Origin: Streptomyces globisporus
Lineage (GTDB): Bacteria; Actinomycetota; Actinomycetes; Streptomycetales; Streptomycetaceae
NCBI GenBank assembly: GCA_014649555.1
Contig: BMTG01000001.1
Span: 1-64,000 of the forward strand
Length of the DNA stretch: 64,000 bases
Reading direction: 5' to 3'
The notes under the pieces are model-generated. The model was not told the DNA's origin and ran no database searches. It saw nothing but the letters and a program-made list of their open reading frames with translations. Of this stretch, positions 25,101 through 34,327 are shown in pieces (the stretch's first letter is position 1; the number at the start of each line of letters is the position of its first letter). Made by a program: the position numbers and the translations under genes.

Positions 25101-25688
25101 ATGCAGACCAGCACCCGGGAGCGGATCGTCGTGGCGACCGCGCGCCTCCTTCAGCGGCAGGGGTACGTCGGTACCGGGATCAAGCAGATCGCTAAGGAGT
25201 CGCAGGCCACGCTGGGCTCGATCTACCACTTCTTCCCGGGCGGCAAGGAAGCCGTCGCCGTCGCTGCGATCCGGCACGGGGACCAGGAGTTCGCGGCGCT
25301 GCTGAAGGAGTCCCTGGACAGCGAGCCCGATCCGGCGGAGGCGGTGCTCTCCTGCACCCGCGAATTGGCCGCCGGGCTCAAGGAGTCGGGCTGGGTGGAC
25401 GGCTGTCCGGTGACGGCGGCGGCCCTGGAGACACTCGGCGTCGAATCCGACCTCCAGCAGGCGTGCGCCGACGCGCTGAACGGCTGGGAGCGGCTCGTCC
25501 GTGACAAGCTGCTGGGCTGCGGGTTCGCGGCGGACGACGCCCGGGAGCTGGCGACCACCGTCATCAGCGCCATCGAGGGCGCCGAGGTGACCGCCCAGGT
25601 CAACCGGAGCGAGGAACCCCTCCTGGCGGTGGGCCGCCAACTGGCGCGCCTCATCCGGTCGTACGGGATCGATCCGCCGCGCCGCTGA
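25101..25688 (+). CDS. TetR-family repressor
   Basis: This 195-residue regulator has an N-terminal TetR helix-turn-helix (TRERIVVATARLLQRQGYVGTG, shortened; then IKQIAKESQATLGSIYHFFPGGKEAV). The C-terminal region fits the LmrA/YxaF-like group (DGCPVTAAALE, ISAIEGAEVTAQV). It probably represses itself and the divergent imine-reductase/AraC operon through the twin palindromes. A hairpin terminator follows. Confidence 0.92.
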   Translation: MQTSTRERIVVATARLLQRQGYVGTGIKQIAKESQATLGSIYHFFPGGKEAVAVAAIRHGDQEFAALLKESLDSEPDPAEAVLSCTRELAAGLKESGWVDGCPVTAAALETLGVESDLQQACADALNGWERLVRDKLLGCGFAADDARELATTVISAIEGAEVTAQVNRSEEPLLAVGRQLARLIRSYGIDPPRR

Positions 25689-25711
25689 CGACACCCCGCC
25701 CCGGAACGCCG

Positions 25712-25739
25712 ACAGGGGCGGCCTTTCGGCCGCCCCTGT
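25712..25739. terminator. Bidirectional terminator after TetR gene
   Basis: A perfect 12-bp stem (25712-25723 with 25728-25739) with a TTTC loop and flanking T-rich bases. Confidence 0.85.
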
Positions 25740-25755
25740 TCTTGTCCCAGCCGGT

Positions 25756-25989
25756 TCAGCTGAGCTTGGCGTCTTCCACGGTGCTGGTGACCGTGCCTGC
25801 GGTGGAGGTGGTCGCCCCGGCCGCGCCGTCGACCAGCTTGCCGAGGTCGCCGACGTCGTCCAGCGCGCCCAGCGAGACGGCCGGTTCGGCGGCGTGTGCG
25901 GTATCCCCGCCGCCCGGGTGCGGCGCGATGGCGGCGATGACCGCTCCGGTGGCGAGGGTGACGGCGGCGAGTACGCTTCGCTTCTTCAT
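25756..25989 (-). CDS. Small secreted protein (77 aa)
   Basis: The product has a signal peptide (MKKRSVLAAVTLATGAVIAA, cleavage near AHA/A) and a short acidic, Val/Thr-rich mature region (VSLGALDDVGDLGKLVDGAAG). No cysteine is present. It resembles short exported proteins of unknown function. A convergent terminator follows. Confidence 0.7.
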   Translation of the reverse strand: MKKRSVLAAVTLATGAVIAAIAPHPGGGDTAHAAEPAVSLGALDDVGDLGKLVDGAAGATTSTAGTVTSTVEDAKLS

Positions 25990-26110
25990 GCCGGGTTCAA
26001 CGGCCGGAACCCCGCAAAGGGCACGCCCCGATTCCCTGGCGGCTCCCGCCCCCGCCTCCGGCCCACTCCGGACGACCCACCTCGCCGTCGACGGCCGCCG
26101 GGACGCTGCC

Positions 26111-26116
26111 TAGTCT
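26111..26116 (+). promoter_or_regulatory. -10 hexamer of leaderless promoter
   Basis: TAGTCT, six bases, then the ATG at 26123. No Shine-Dalgarno is seen. Confidence 0.55.
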
Positions 26117-26122
26117 GTGCGC

Positions 26123-27127
26123 ATGCTCGCCTACGCCCCCGCGGCGCTCCTCTTCCTCGTCTTCTGCGTGAGCGTGCTGCTCGAACGCCGTAAGTTCAGC
26201 AACGCCGTCGTCCTGGGGCTCGCCGTGCTCTGCGCGCTGGGTGCCCTGCTGTACCGGTTGGTCAGTTCCAAGTCGCCCTCGGTGCCCTACGTCGTCGGGG
26301 CGCTGGTGGCCCTGGGGGCGGTGGCCCTGCTCGTGCTGGTGTGCTTCCTCTTCCTCAACGGCGTACGCATGCTGCGCAAGGAGGGCCGGAGCCCGGCCCA
26401 TCTGCTGTCGCTGCTGGCCGCGTTCGCCGTCCTCGGCGTGGTCGCCCTGCTCGTCGTGGCCGCCGTGCTGCGGACTCCGGTGCTGATCGGGGTGGCCTGG
26501 GCGGCCGGCGGGCTGGCGTTGTACTTCTCGTTCCTGTTCCTCTGCTTCGTCTGCTACGCGTTCCTGTACGGGCGGCTCCAGGTGCGACGTAAGGCCGACT
26601 TCGTGGTGGTGCTGGGTTCGGGGCTGATCGGCGGTACCACCGTGCCGCCGCTGCTCGCGAGCCGGCTGAAGCGGGGGCGCGAGGTGCATGAGCGGCTGTC
26701 CCGGCGCGGTGGGTCGCCCGTGCTGATCACCTCGGGCGGGCAGGGGCCCGACGAGAAGCTGCCGGAGTCCCACGCCATGGCCGACCACCTGGTGGCCGAG
26801 GGGTTCCCCGCCGAACTCATCGAGCGGGAGGACCGTTCGCGGAACACCGAGGAGAACCTGCGCTTCAGCAAGGAGATCATGGAGGCGGCCAAGCCCGGCT
26901 ACCGGTGCGTGGTCGTCACGAACAACTACCACGCCTTCCGGGCCGCCCTCATCGCCCGGCGGGTCCGCATCCGCGGGCAGGTGGTGGGCTCCCCCACGGC
27001 CGCGTACTTCTGGCCCAACGCGATGCTTCGCGAGTTCGCCGCGATCCTCGTGGACTACCGGCAGAGCAACGCGGCGATGTGCGTGATCATCGTCCTCGGC
27101 GGGGTGGCCGCGTGGTGGGCGAGCTGA
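26123..27127 (+). CDS. YdcF/SanA-like (DUF218) membrane protein
   Basis: This 334-residue protein has five or six N-terminal membrane segments, then a cytosolic or surface DUF218 domain: ADFVVVLGSGLIGG, VLITSGGQGPDE, LIEREDRSRNTEENLRFSKEI and CVVVTNNYHAFRAALIAR, ending in one more hydrophobic segment. ElyC/SanA relatives act in envelope or peptidoglycan-precursor integrity. The ATG at 26123 is preferred over the GTG at 26117 because of the leaderless -10 spacing. Confidence 0.88.
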   Translation: MLAYAPAALLFLVFCVSVLLERRKFSNAVVLGLAVLCALGALLYRLVSSKSPSVPYVVGALVALGAVALLVLVCFLFLNGVRMLRKEGRSPAHLLSLLAAFAVLGVVALLVVAAVLRTPVLIGVAWAAGGLALYFSFLFLCFVCYAFLYGRLQVRRKADFVVVLGSGLIGGTTVPPLLASRLKRGREVHERLSRRGGSPVLITSGGQGPDEKLPESHAMADHLVAEGFPAELIEREDRSRNTEENLRFSKEIMEAAKPGYRCVVVTNNYHAFRAALIARRVRIRGQVVGSPTAAYFWPNAMLREFAAILVDYRQSNAAMCVIIVLGGVAAWWAS

Positions 27128-27248
27128 AGCAGCCCCACGCACACCACCAGTTGCACATACTTCACACACAACTCCCCCAAACCCGCATAAGGTTGATCGC
27201 GTTCGCATCGCAGACGCGCGCGATCGGTCAACTGACAAGGGGGGTCAG

Positions 27249-29555
27249 GTGTCCCGACACCTGTACACGAACAGCCGCGCCCACAACCGGCGGACCGGGC
27301 GGACCACCGGGGCGGCGGCGATCGCGGTGGTGTTGGCCGCAGGGCTCGCCACGGCGCTGCCGGCGACCGCACACGCCGCCGGGAAGGCGGAGGCGGCGGA
27401 GGTCCTGATACCCGCGCCCGACCGGTTCGACGACGGCCCCGAGACGGTCCTGGCGACCGGGAGCCAGGGCGTCCTGCACCGCGAGGGCCTCAGCTACCTC
27501 TGGACGAACACGTACAACCGCCGCACGAAGGCGGTGCCGGAACTCGACGACGTGGCCGAGGACATGCTCGTCCACGGTCACGACGAGGCCAACCGGGTCA
27601 TCTACACGCGGCCGCGCGAGGACGGCGGCACGGACGTCGTGCGGATCGGCGTCGAGGACCCCTCCTTCACGAGCACGGTCAAGGTGCCCGCCGGCTACCT
27701 CAACCTGCGCATCTCGGGCGGCTGGGTGCTGGCGACCGTCGAGCGGGGCGACGGAACGCACGAGCTGCGGGTGGCCCGGGGTGGGGCCGCCGCCGACGAT
27801 CCCGTCGTCCAGTTGCCGGCGGGGGCCACCGTCGGAGCCGAGCCCGTGCTGCTGAGCTCGTGGTCCAACCAGCTCGTCATCGGCTACCGCCTCGCTGACG
27901 GCTCCCCCGGTTACGGCATCCTGACCGCGTACAACGGCCGGGTCGTGCCGCTGCCCGTGACCGGTGAAGCCAGCAGCTTCCGCATCACGCAGACCACCGT
28001 CAGCTGGTTCTCGCGGGGCGGCGACGGCGGGCCGGGCGTCAGGGTCCGACAGCGGGAGAGCACGGCCGCGCCCCGCGTCGTCCCGATCGCCACGGCGTCC
28101 CCCGACAGTGACGTCACCTCCTACGTGGTCGGCGACAACGTGCTCTGGTACGAGGGTCTGACCGGCCCCCTGTATCTCACGCCGTTCGCCGGTGCGGACA
28201 CCGCGCGGATGCTCCTGGGCAGCGTCTGGGGGACCTTCCTCCGGACCGAGGGGACCGGTTCGGTCGTGGCGCTCGGCAGGAGCGGCGACGGCAAGAACGC
28301 GATCCGCCTGTTCAGCGTCGACGGTCTTGAGCTCGTGAGCGAGCTGGTGCTGCGGGAGGTGCCGCGGGTCAAGACCGCGGACGGCGAGATCGGGGCGCTG
28401 AGCCTCGACCGGGGGCGGCTGCGGTACATGAACCACCTCGCCGGGGACGCGACCCTGCACGGCAGGGCCGTCGGGACCGGCCTCGACCCGGCGGAGGGCG
28501 CGCGGCTCGAGGACTTCCCCGGTCTCACCGCGGGCAGGTTCGCCGACGGCACGGACGAGGGCCTGGCCCGGCTGCTCAGAGACCCGGAGTCCGGCCGCGA
28601 CGTCCTGGTGACGGGCGACGACCCGGGCCGGCAGGACGGCGGCATTCCTCTGGCGGACATGAACGGCCTCGGCCGCATCGTCGACACGTCACCGGAGTTC
28701 GTGCTGTACGAGTCGGGCGGGCGGCAGTACGTCGTCGACATCGCCCACGACCTCGTCGTCCGCGACCAGCGGGCGCAGGGCGCGGCGCTGGCCGGGGACC
28801 GGCTGTACAAGTCGGCGCCCGGCAAGCCCGGCACGGTGAACGTGGTCGACCCGCGCTCCGGGCGGGCAACCGCGAGCCACGATCTGGGCGTCGACTGCGT
28901 GCCCTCCGAACTCCAGGTCAGCGGCAGCCTCGTGTACTGGAGCTGCGCCTCCCGGGACGCGGCGGGCGTGTACGACACGGTGACGCACCGCGACTACCCC
29001 GCCCCGGCGTCCCGGGTCCTGCTCGGCGACCGCTTCCTGGCCTCCCGGGAGGCGTCGGGCGACCTGCGCCTGACCGCTCTGCGGCCGGACGGCTCCACCG
29101 GCGACCTGGGCACGGTCACCGGCCTCAAGCCGCCCACGGACGACGACGGGCGCGGCACCACGTGGACCCTGGACCCGGCGGCGGGCAAGCTCGCCTGGGT
29201 CGGGACCGACGACACCGTCCACGTCACCGCCCCGCAGCAGGCGGTCTCCCCGCCGGTCGTCACCCACTCCGCCGTTCCCGCCACCTCGGCGGGCGGGTGG
29301 AACGCCACCTGGTGGCTGTCCAAGCCGGCCGCGTCCTGGAAGGTGACGCTGGTGCGCCGCTCGACCGGCGAGACCGTCCGCACCTGGACGGGCGAGGGCT
29401 CGCGCGGCACGGTGCGGGTCGACTGGGACGGCACGTCCGGCTCCGGCGATCCGGTCCCGGCGGGCGCCTACACCTGGCGGCTGACCGCCGCTCCGGCGGA
29501 CGGCTCGGGCGACGACGTCATGGCGTCGGGCACATTGCGGGTGACGGCGGGCTGA
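27249..29555 (+). CDS. Exported repeat protein with C-terminal FlgD Ig-like domain
   Basis: The 768-residue product starts with a signal peptide (AIAVVLAAGLATALPATAHA). The long middle is beta-rich with recurrent WV/DV strands, consistent with a beta-propeller, but no individual repeat is certain. The last ~90 residues form a FlgD/Fn3-like Ig domain (WNATWWLSKPAASWKVTLV and VDWDGTSGSGDPVPAGAYTWRL). Such proteins are usual in Streptomyces and probably sit on or outside the cell wall; function is unknown. The GTG at 27249 has a G-rich Shine-Dalgarno seven bases upstream. Confidence 0.85.
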   Translation: MSRHLYTNSRAHNRRTGRTTGAAAIAVVLAAGLATALPATAHAAGKAEAAEVLIPAPDRFDDGPETVLATGSQGVLHREGLSYLWTNTYNRRTKAVPELDDVAEDMLVHGHDEANRVIYTRPREDGGTDVVRIGVEDPSFTSTVKVPAGYLNLRISGGWVLATVERGDGTHELRVARGGAAADDPVVQLPAGATVGAEPVLLSSWSNQLVIGYRLADGSPGYGILTAYNGRVVPLPVTGEASSFRITQTTVSWFSRGGDGGPGVRVRQRESTAAPRVVPIATASPDSDVTSYVVGDNVLWYEGLTGPLYLTPFAGADTARMLLGSVWGTFLRTEGTGSVVALGRSGDGKNAIRLFSVDGLELVSELVLREVPRVKTADGEIGALSLDRGRLRYMNHLAGDATLHGRAVGTGLDPAEGARLEDFPGLTAGRFADGTDEGLARLLRDPESGRDVLVTGDDPGRQDGGIPLADMNGLGRIVDTSPEFVLYESGGRQYVVDIAHDLVVRDQRAQGAALAGDRLYKSAPGKPGTVNVVDPRSGRATASHDLGVDCVPSELQVSGSLVYWSCASRDAAGVYDTVTHRDYPAPASRVLLGDRFLASREASGDLRLTALRPDGSTGDLGTVTGLKPPTDDDGRGTTWTLDPAAGKLAWVGTDDTVHVTAPQQAVSPPVVTHSAVPATSAGGWNATWWLSKPAASWKVTLVRRSTGETVRTWTGEGSRGTVRVDWDGTSGSGDPVPAGAYTWRLTAAPADGSGDDVMASGTLRVTAG

Positions 29556-29565
29556 GCTCGTACGG

Positions 29566-29596
29566 CCCCGGGGGCGGCTCCCCGCCACCCCCGGGG
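29566..29596 (+). terminator. GC-rich hairpin after the FlgD-Ig gene
   Basis: CCCCGGGGG pairs with CCCCCGGGG around a 13-base loop, 10 bp after the stop. Confidence 0.6.
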
Positions 29597-29720
29597 TCCG
29601 GTGAGCCCCGGGCCCCGGCTGAGGGGATCCACCGGAACCCGGGGCGCTGAGGGAAGACCCTGGCGTCGGGAGCACTGCGGAAAGACCGTGGTGCCGGGGG
29701 CTCGGAAACCGCCGCCGGTC

Positions 29721-31100
29721 TCAGAACCCCCCGCCGTCGAACCCGCCCCCGAAGCCTCCGCCGTCGCCGAAGCCGCCCCCGCCGAAGCCGGAGGAGTCGA
29801 AGTCGGAGCCGGAGAAGTCGCCGCCGCCCCAGTCGCCGCCCGCGCCGCCGTCGCCGAAGTCACCGCCGCCGTACTCGGAGGCGTACGCCGGGGTGGCGAG
29901 CATCGAGCCGAGCATGGTGCCGACGAGGAGGCCGGGGAGCAGGCCGCCGCCGAAGTAGCCGCCGGCCCAGGGGCCGTACGCCGGGCCCGCTTCCCAGTAC
30001 GGCCGGCGGTTGCCGTCGCCGACGTCGACCGTACGGCTCATGGGGTCCTCGCCCTGGCTGAGGCGGACCTCGTCCGCGCCGCAGACCGGGACCTCCCGGG
30101 CTGCGCCTCCGGACGGGGTCCAGAGCACGTCGGAGACCGAGGGGCCGTGGCGCGGGTCGAAGAAGCAGGGCGGGCGGCGGGCCGGGATGGTCTTGCCGGT
30201 GCGGCGGGCCTCCAGGACCGTGAGGGAGTAGCGGCCGTCCTCCAGGGACTGGGTGACCCCGCGCACGTCCGACGGGTGCGTGGCCCGGTCCATTTTGGTC
30301 TTGGCGCTCTCGTAGGAGTCCAGGGCCCGCTCGTAGTCGGCGCGCATGGTGTCGTCCGCGCCCTTCTCGGCGGGGTGGAAGTCCAGGCGTTCCAGGGTTT
30401 CGCCGTACGCGGTGATGTCCTCATCGACGACGACCCGGAGCTTGTCGAGGGCGATGCGCTCCTCTTCCTCCTTGCGGCGCTTGTTCCGGCGGGAGATCGC
30501 GTACGCTCCGGCGCCGCCCGCCGCGACGAGTGCGCCGAGCGTGATCAGACCGCCGACCGGGGCCCCGGACTCGTCGGCCGCGCCTCCGCCGCCGGACCAG
30601 GAGGCGGGGGCGGTGCCCCGGGCCTGTTCGACGGCGCGGTCGACGAAGGCGTTGAGCTGGGCGTCGGCGTTGCCGGCGGTGGTGGGGTTCTCCACGGCGG
30701 CGGTGAGGTTCTCGACCGCGCGGGTGGGCATGACCTGCGGGTCCGCGCCCGCGTCGAAGCCGTCGCCGAGGCGGATCGCGTAGACACCGGTGATACCGGT
30801 GTCGCTGCGCAGGGTCGGGAGGAGGCCTTCCTCGGGGAAGGCAGAGGTGTCGGGGAGGACGGCGACGAAGACCGGCTTGTCGGCGTCCGTGATCTTGTTC
30901 TCCAGGGCCTTCTCGTCAGCGACGGAGAGCTGATCGCGGGCGCCCGGGTCCACGTACACCGGGTCGTCGCGCAGGGCCTGGGCGGCGTCTTGGATCGTGG
31001 CGGCCGGGGCCGCCGACGCGGGCGAGGTCAGGGCGAGAGCCGCCGCTGCGAGGATGAGCAGCAGGCCCGCCAGCAGCGCGGGGAAAAGCCTTTTCCTCAT
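29721..31100 (-). CDS. TPM-domain membrane protein with Gly-rich tail
   Basis: The 459-residue protein has a signal or anchor segment at the N terminus, a TPM phosphatase-like domain (VYVDPGARDQLSVADEKALENKI and PVFVAVLPDTSAF), a transmembrane helix (GGLITLGALVAAGGAGAYAI) and a Lys/Glu-rich cytosolic coiled region. A second hydrophobic Gly-rich segment (LLPGLLVGTMLGSMLATPAYA) leads to a low-complexity Gly/Asp/Ser/Phe tail ending FDGGGF. It is related to YgcG-type proteins. Role is unknown. The tail is encoded by GC-rich tandem codons, a place where length variation is likely. Confidence 0.85.
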   Translation of the reverse strand: MRKRLFPALLAGLLLILAAAALALTSPASAAPAATIQDAAQALRDDPVYVDPGARDQLSVADEKALENKITDADKPVFVAVLPDTSAFPEEGLLPTLRSDTGITGVYAIRLGDGFDAGADPQVMPTRAVENLTAAVENPTTAGNADAQLNAFVDRAVEQARGTAPASWSGGGGAADESGAPVGGLITLGALVAAGGAGAYAISRRNKRRKEEEERIALDKLRVVVDEDITAYGETLERLDFHPAEKGADDTMRADYERALDSYESAKTKMDRATHPSDVRGVTQSLEDGRYSLTVLEARRTGKTIPARRPPCFFDPRHGPSVSDVLWTPSGGAAREVPVCGADEVRLSQGEDPMSRTVDVGDGNRRPYWEAGPAYGPWAGGYFGGGLLPGLLVGTMLGSMLATPAYASEYGGGDFGDGGAGGDWGGGDFSGSDFDSSGFGGGGFGDGGGFGGGFDGGGF

Positions 31101-31113
31101 ACTTAACGCTACT

Positions 31114-31146
31114 CCAGACGGGCGACGAACGCCGTCGCCCGTCTGG
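31114..31146 (-). terminator. Terminator after the GH3 gene
   Basis: A perfect 14-bp stem (31114-31127 with 31133-31146) with loop AACGC, 12 bp beyond the GH3 stop. It insulates GH3 from the TPM gene. Confidence 0.85.
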
Positions 31147-31157
31147 AGGCCTGGTGA

Positions 31158-34100
31158 CTAGGCGGCCCTGTACGCCGTGCGCAGCTTGGCCACCGCGCCC
31201 GTCAGGTCACCCTTGAGCAGCAGGTGGTCCGCCTCCGCGAACGGCTTCGACACCGCCTGCGCGAACTTCCCGCCGATCTTCTGCTGGACCAGCAGCCGGG
31301 CCTGGTCCACGATCGCCTTGCCCGCCGGGGTCTTCCCCAGGTGCGCCTTCTCGGCGATCTGGGCAGCCACGGCGAGGGCCGTGAGGGTCAGCTCACCGCC
31401 GGCCGGGGGCTTCTTCAGCGTGGTCAGGCCCCAGCCGTACGGGAACTGGGGGTCGTACGTCGCGTCCCCGACGTTGATGGGCAGTTGCGTCTCCGACTTC
31501 GGCCAGGTCACCGGGAGCTGCCCGGTGAAGGCGCGCTTGCCGTAGAGCACGTCGGCCACGCCGTCGCCCTCGGAGCCCGGCAGCCAGGACGCCACCAGCG
31601 CGTTGATCTTCCCGAGCTGGTCGCCGATGAACTGGGGGCGGCCCGAGACGATGAGTACCGCGCACTTCATCGCCGCGCAGACCTTGTCGACCGCCGCCTT
31701 GTCGGCCGCCGTCAGCTCCAGGTCGTGGCCGTTGCCGACGTCCCCGATGCCTTCGGCGTACGGGGTCTCGCCGACGATCACCACACCGACGTCGTGGCCG
31801 TCCGTGGCGGCGGATGCGTCGCGCGAGTACGTCACGGACTCCGGGTTCTTCGCCGCCTTCTTCATGCCCTCCAGGATCGTCGTGCCGGTGGTGGTCTTCC
31901 CGGAGGAGCCCTGCCAGCTGATGGTCCAGCCGCCGGCCTGATTGCCGATGTCGTCGGCGTTGGACCCGGCGACGTACACCTTCTGGTTCGGCTTGAGCGG
32001 CAGGACGGCCCCGTCGTTCTTCAGGAGCACCTGGGACTTCGCGGCCGCCTCACGGGCCACCGCGCGGTGCTCGGCCGAGCCGACCTTGTCGAGGTGGGTG
32101 GTGTCCGCGTACGGCTTCTCGAAGAGGCCGAGGCGGAACTTCTGGGTGAGGATGCGGGCGACCGCGTCGTCGATCCGGGCCTCGCTGATGCGGCCCGCGG
32201 TGACCTCGTCCTTCAGGGTCTTGGTGAAGTCCTGGTACGCGGTCGGGACCATGATCATGTCGAGTCCGGCGTTGACGGACGTACGGACGTCGCTCGGGTA
32301 GTCGCCGGGGATCTGGTCGATGGCCTGCCAGTCGCTGATGACGAAGCCCTCGAAGCCCATCCGGTCCTTGAGGACGCCGTTGATCATCTCGGCGTTGGCG
32401 TGCATCTTCACCGGGCCCTGGTCGTCGCCCAGGATGTCGAGGGAGGAGTACGAGGGCATGATCGTGCCGACGCCCCGCTTCACCGACTCCTCGAACGGCG
32501 ACAGGTGCACGGCCTCCAGCTCCTCGCGGGTGACCTTGGTGATGCCCTGGTCGGTCGTGTACGAGCCGGTGGTGGAGGAGCCGAATTCGGTGCCGCCGTC
32601 GCCGACGAAGTGCTTGGCGCTGCCGAGCACCTTGTCGTTGCGGTGCAGGTCCTTGCCGGACGGGCTGCCCTGCATGCCCTGGATGACCGTCTCCATGGCC
32701 TCGACGAGGGCCGGGTCCTCGCCGAACGCCTCGTAGCTGCGGCCCCAGCGCTCGTCACGGGTCACGCAGACGCAGGGGGCGAAGTCCCACGGGACGCCGG
32801 TGGAGCGGACTTCCTTCGCGGTGATCGCGCCGGTCTTCTCCGCGCTCTTCGGGTCGCGGCCCGCGCCGATGCCGATGTTGTGCGGCATGATCGTCGCGCC
32901 GACGACGTTGTTGTGGCCGTGCACCGCGTCCACGCCGTAGATCAGCGGGATCTGGAAACGGGTGGCCTGGGCGCGCAGCTGGTAGGCGTCGACCATCTTG
33001 GCCCAGGCCGCGGCCGTGTTCGGGGTGGGGACCGAGCCGCCGCCGGAGAGCAGCGAGCCGAGGTCGTAGGCGGCGATGTCACCGGGGGCACGGAGCGCGT
33101 TGCGTTCGGCCTGGGTCATCTGGCCGGCCTTCTCGGCGAGCGAGAGGCGTCCCAGCAGGTCCGTCACCCGTTGCTTCACGGGCAACTTGGCGTTCTGGTA
33201 CGGGAGTCCATGGGCGTCGATGACGACCTGCGGGTTCTCCCGTGGGGCCTTCGCGCCGGTGACGGTCAGTTCCAGCGGGATCGTCTTCGCCTCGGCGGGC
33301 TTCGACGCCTTCGCCGTGCGGACGGTGACCTTGTGGGTGGTGCCGGAGGCCGTGCCCGCCGGGAAGGTATGGCTGCCGGTGACCGGGGTGTAGTCCTTCC
33401 CGGCCTCCGCCGTGCCGCCCTTGGTGGCGTACGCGATGGTCACCGGCTCCTCGGTGGGGACGGAGCCGGTGGTGGCGACGGAGAGCGTCAGCTCCGCGCT
33501 CGCGCCGTTCCTCACCGGGCGTACGGCCGTGTCGGTGACGACGCTCGCGGTGAGCGCCGGCTCCGCCTTGCCGTACAACTCGACCGCGTCCAGGGCGAAT
33601 TCGCCGGGCGCCCCGCCGGGGAGGGTGAGGGCGTAGCCCCACATCTCGTTCAGGCCGAGGATCTGGTCGATGCCGCCGACGGGCTGGTAGTCGGCCCGGT
33701 AGACGAAGTCCGCGAAGGGGATCTCGACGAGGTGCCAGCCCTCCCAGTCGTCGGTGAAGGAGGTGGTCCACAGCTCGGACGCGCCGCCGTTGGCGCCGCC
33801 GTCCTTGATCTCGAAGTTGACGCGCTTGCCCGAACCGGGCGGCAGGGGTGCGGTGTTCTGGCCGTACCACCAGAAGCGGACGCCCTTGTGGGCGGTCCAG
33901 TTCTGCGGCGGGGTGTCGACGGCGAACTCGTGGCTGAACCCGCCGTACGCGCTGATGTCGTAGGAGCCTTCGAGGACCTGCTCGCCCTCGGGGGCGTCGG
34001 CGCGTTCGGCCAGCTTCAGCTGCGGGTGGTCGTCCGCGTCGCCGCCCCAGGTGAAGATGGCGTCGGCGGGCGGGTTGTTGCCGAGCGGCACCTCGCCCTC

Positions 34101-34259
34101 GAAGCGGTCGATGAGGACCGGGGCGGGTTCGTCGGCCGCTGCCGCGGGGCCGGTGGCCGACCCGGCGAGCAGGGTGGCCAGGACGGCCGCGGCGGCGAAG
34201 GCGGCCGTCGCGGGTCTGCTTCTGCCCTTGCGGGGGCGGGGGTACGGAATGCGGGGCAT
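31158..34259 (-). CDS. Secreted multidomain GH3 beta-glucosidase
   Basis: The 1033-residue protein has a signal peptide and then a CBM11-like beta-sandwich (residues ~45-230, with RFWWYGQN and WHLVEIPFADF). A Calx-beta-like domain (~235-345) precedes the GH3 barrel. The barrel carries IPLIYGVDAVHGHNNV, DFAPCVCVTRDERWGRSYE and KHFVGDGGTE. The nucleophile Asp lies in GFVISDWQAID. The GH3 C-terminal domain follows (VYVAGSNADDIGNQAGGWTI). The protein ends in a ~80-residue helical extension, not a FnIII domain. It would trim beta-gluco-oligosaccharides outside the cell. A LacI-type operator overlaps its leader five bases before the ATG. Confidence 0.92.
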   Translation of the reverse strand: MPRIPYPRPRKGRSRPATAAFAAAAVLATLLAGSATGPAAAADEPAPVLIDRFEGEVPLGNNPPADAIFTWGGDADDHPQLKLAERADAPEGEQVLEGSYDISAYGGFSHEFAVDTPPQNWTAHKGVRFWWYGQNTAPLPPGSGKRVNFEIKDGGANGGASELWTTSFTDDWEGWHLVEIPFADFVYRADYQPVGGIDQILGLNEMWGYALTLPGGAPGEFALDAVELYGKAEPALTASVVTDTAVRPVRNGASAELTLSVATTGSVPTEEPVTIAYATKGGTAEAGKDYTPVTGSHTFPAGTASGTTHKVTVRTAKASKPAEAKTIPLELTVTGAKAPRENPQVVIDAHGLPYQNAKLPVKQRVTDLLGRLSLAEKAGQMTQAERNALRAPGDIAAYDLGSLLSGGGSVPTPNTAAAWAKMVDAYQLRAQATRFQIPLIYGVDAVHGHNNVVGATIMPHNIGIGAGRDPKSAEKTGAITAKEVRSTGVPWDFAPCVCVTRDERWGRSYEAFGEDPALVEAMETVIQGMQGSPSGKDLHRNDKVLGSAKHFVGDGGTEFGSSTTGSYTTDQGITKVTREELEAVHLSPFEESVKRGVGTIMPSYSSLDILGDDQGPVKMHANAEMINGVLKDRMGFEGFVISDWQAIDQIPGDYPSDVRTSVNAGLDMIMVPTAYQDFTKTLKDEVTAGRISEARIDDAVARILTQKFRLGLFEKPYADTTHLDKVGSAEHRAVAREAAAKSQVLLKNDGAVLPLKPNQKVYVAGSNADDIGNQAGGWTISWQGSSGKTTTGTTILEGMKKAAKNPESVTYSRDASAATDGHDVGVVIVGETPYAEGIGDVGNGHDLELTAADKAAVDKVCAAMKCAVLIVSGRPQFIGDQLGKINALVASWLPGSEGDGVADVLYGKRAFTGQLPVTWPKSETQLPINVGDATYDPQFPYGWGLTTLKKPPAGGELTLTALAVAAQIAEKAHLGKTPAGKAIVDQARLLVQQKIGGKFAQAVSKPFAEADHLLLKGDLTGAVAKLRTAYRAA

Positions 34260-34262
34260 TTT

Positions 34263-34276
34263 TGGGAGCGCTCTCT
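34263..34276. promoter_or_regulatory. LacI-family operator (TGGGAGCGCTCTCT)
   Basis: It shares 12 of 14 bases with the GH64 operator at 6470-6483 and fits the CebR-like TGGGAGCGCTCCCA pattern with two changes. It lies three bases upstream of the GH3 ATG, so a bound repressor would sit on the ribosome-binding region or just after the transcription start. Confidence 0.75.
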
Positions 34277-34327
34277 TCTCGGGGTCCGATATGCCGGACG
34301 TCGTTAAGGATCAGGGGTGTCGGTGCG

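Noticed and set aside
27185-27235. Inverted GTTGATCGCG ... CGCGATCGGTCAAC near the FlgD-Ig gene start
   Set aside because: Imperfect arms with an insertion; too weak to call an operator.
31224-34307. A 1027-codon plus-strand ORF opposite the GH3 gene (and similar long antisense frames, e.g. 2382-5087, 36782-39031, 38905-42387)
   Set aside because: These are frame shadows of GC-rich coding DNA. They have no domains, unusual composition and no ribosome sites, while the opposite strand encodes recognisable enzymes.
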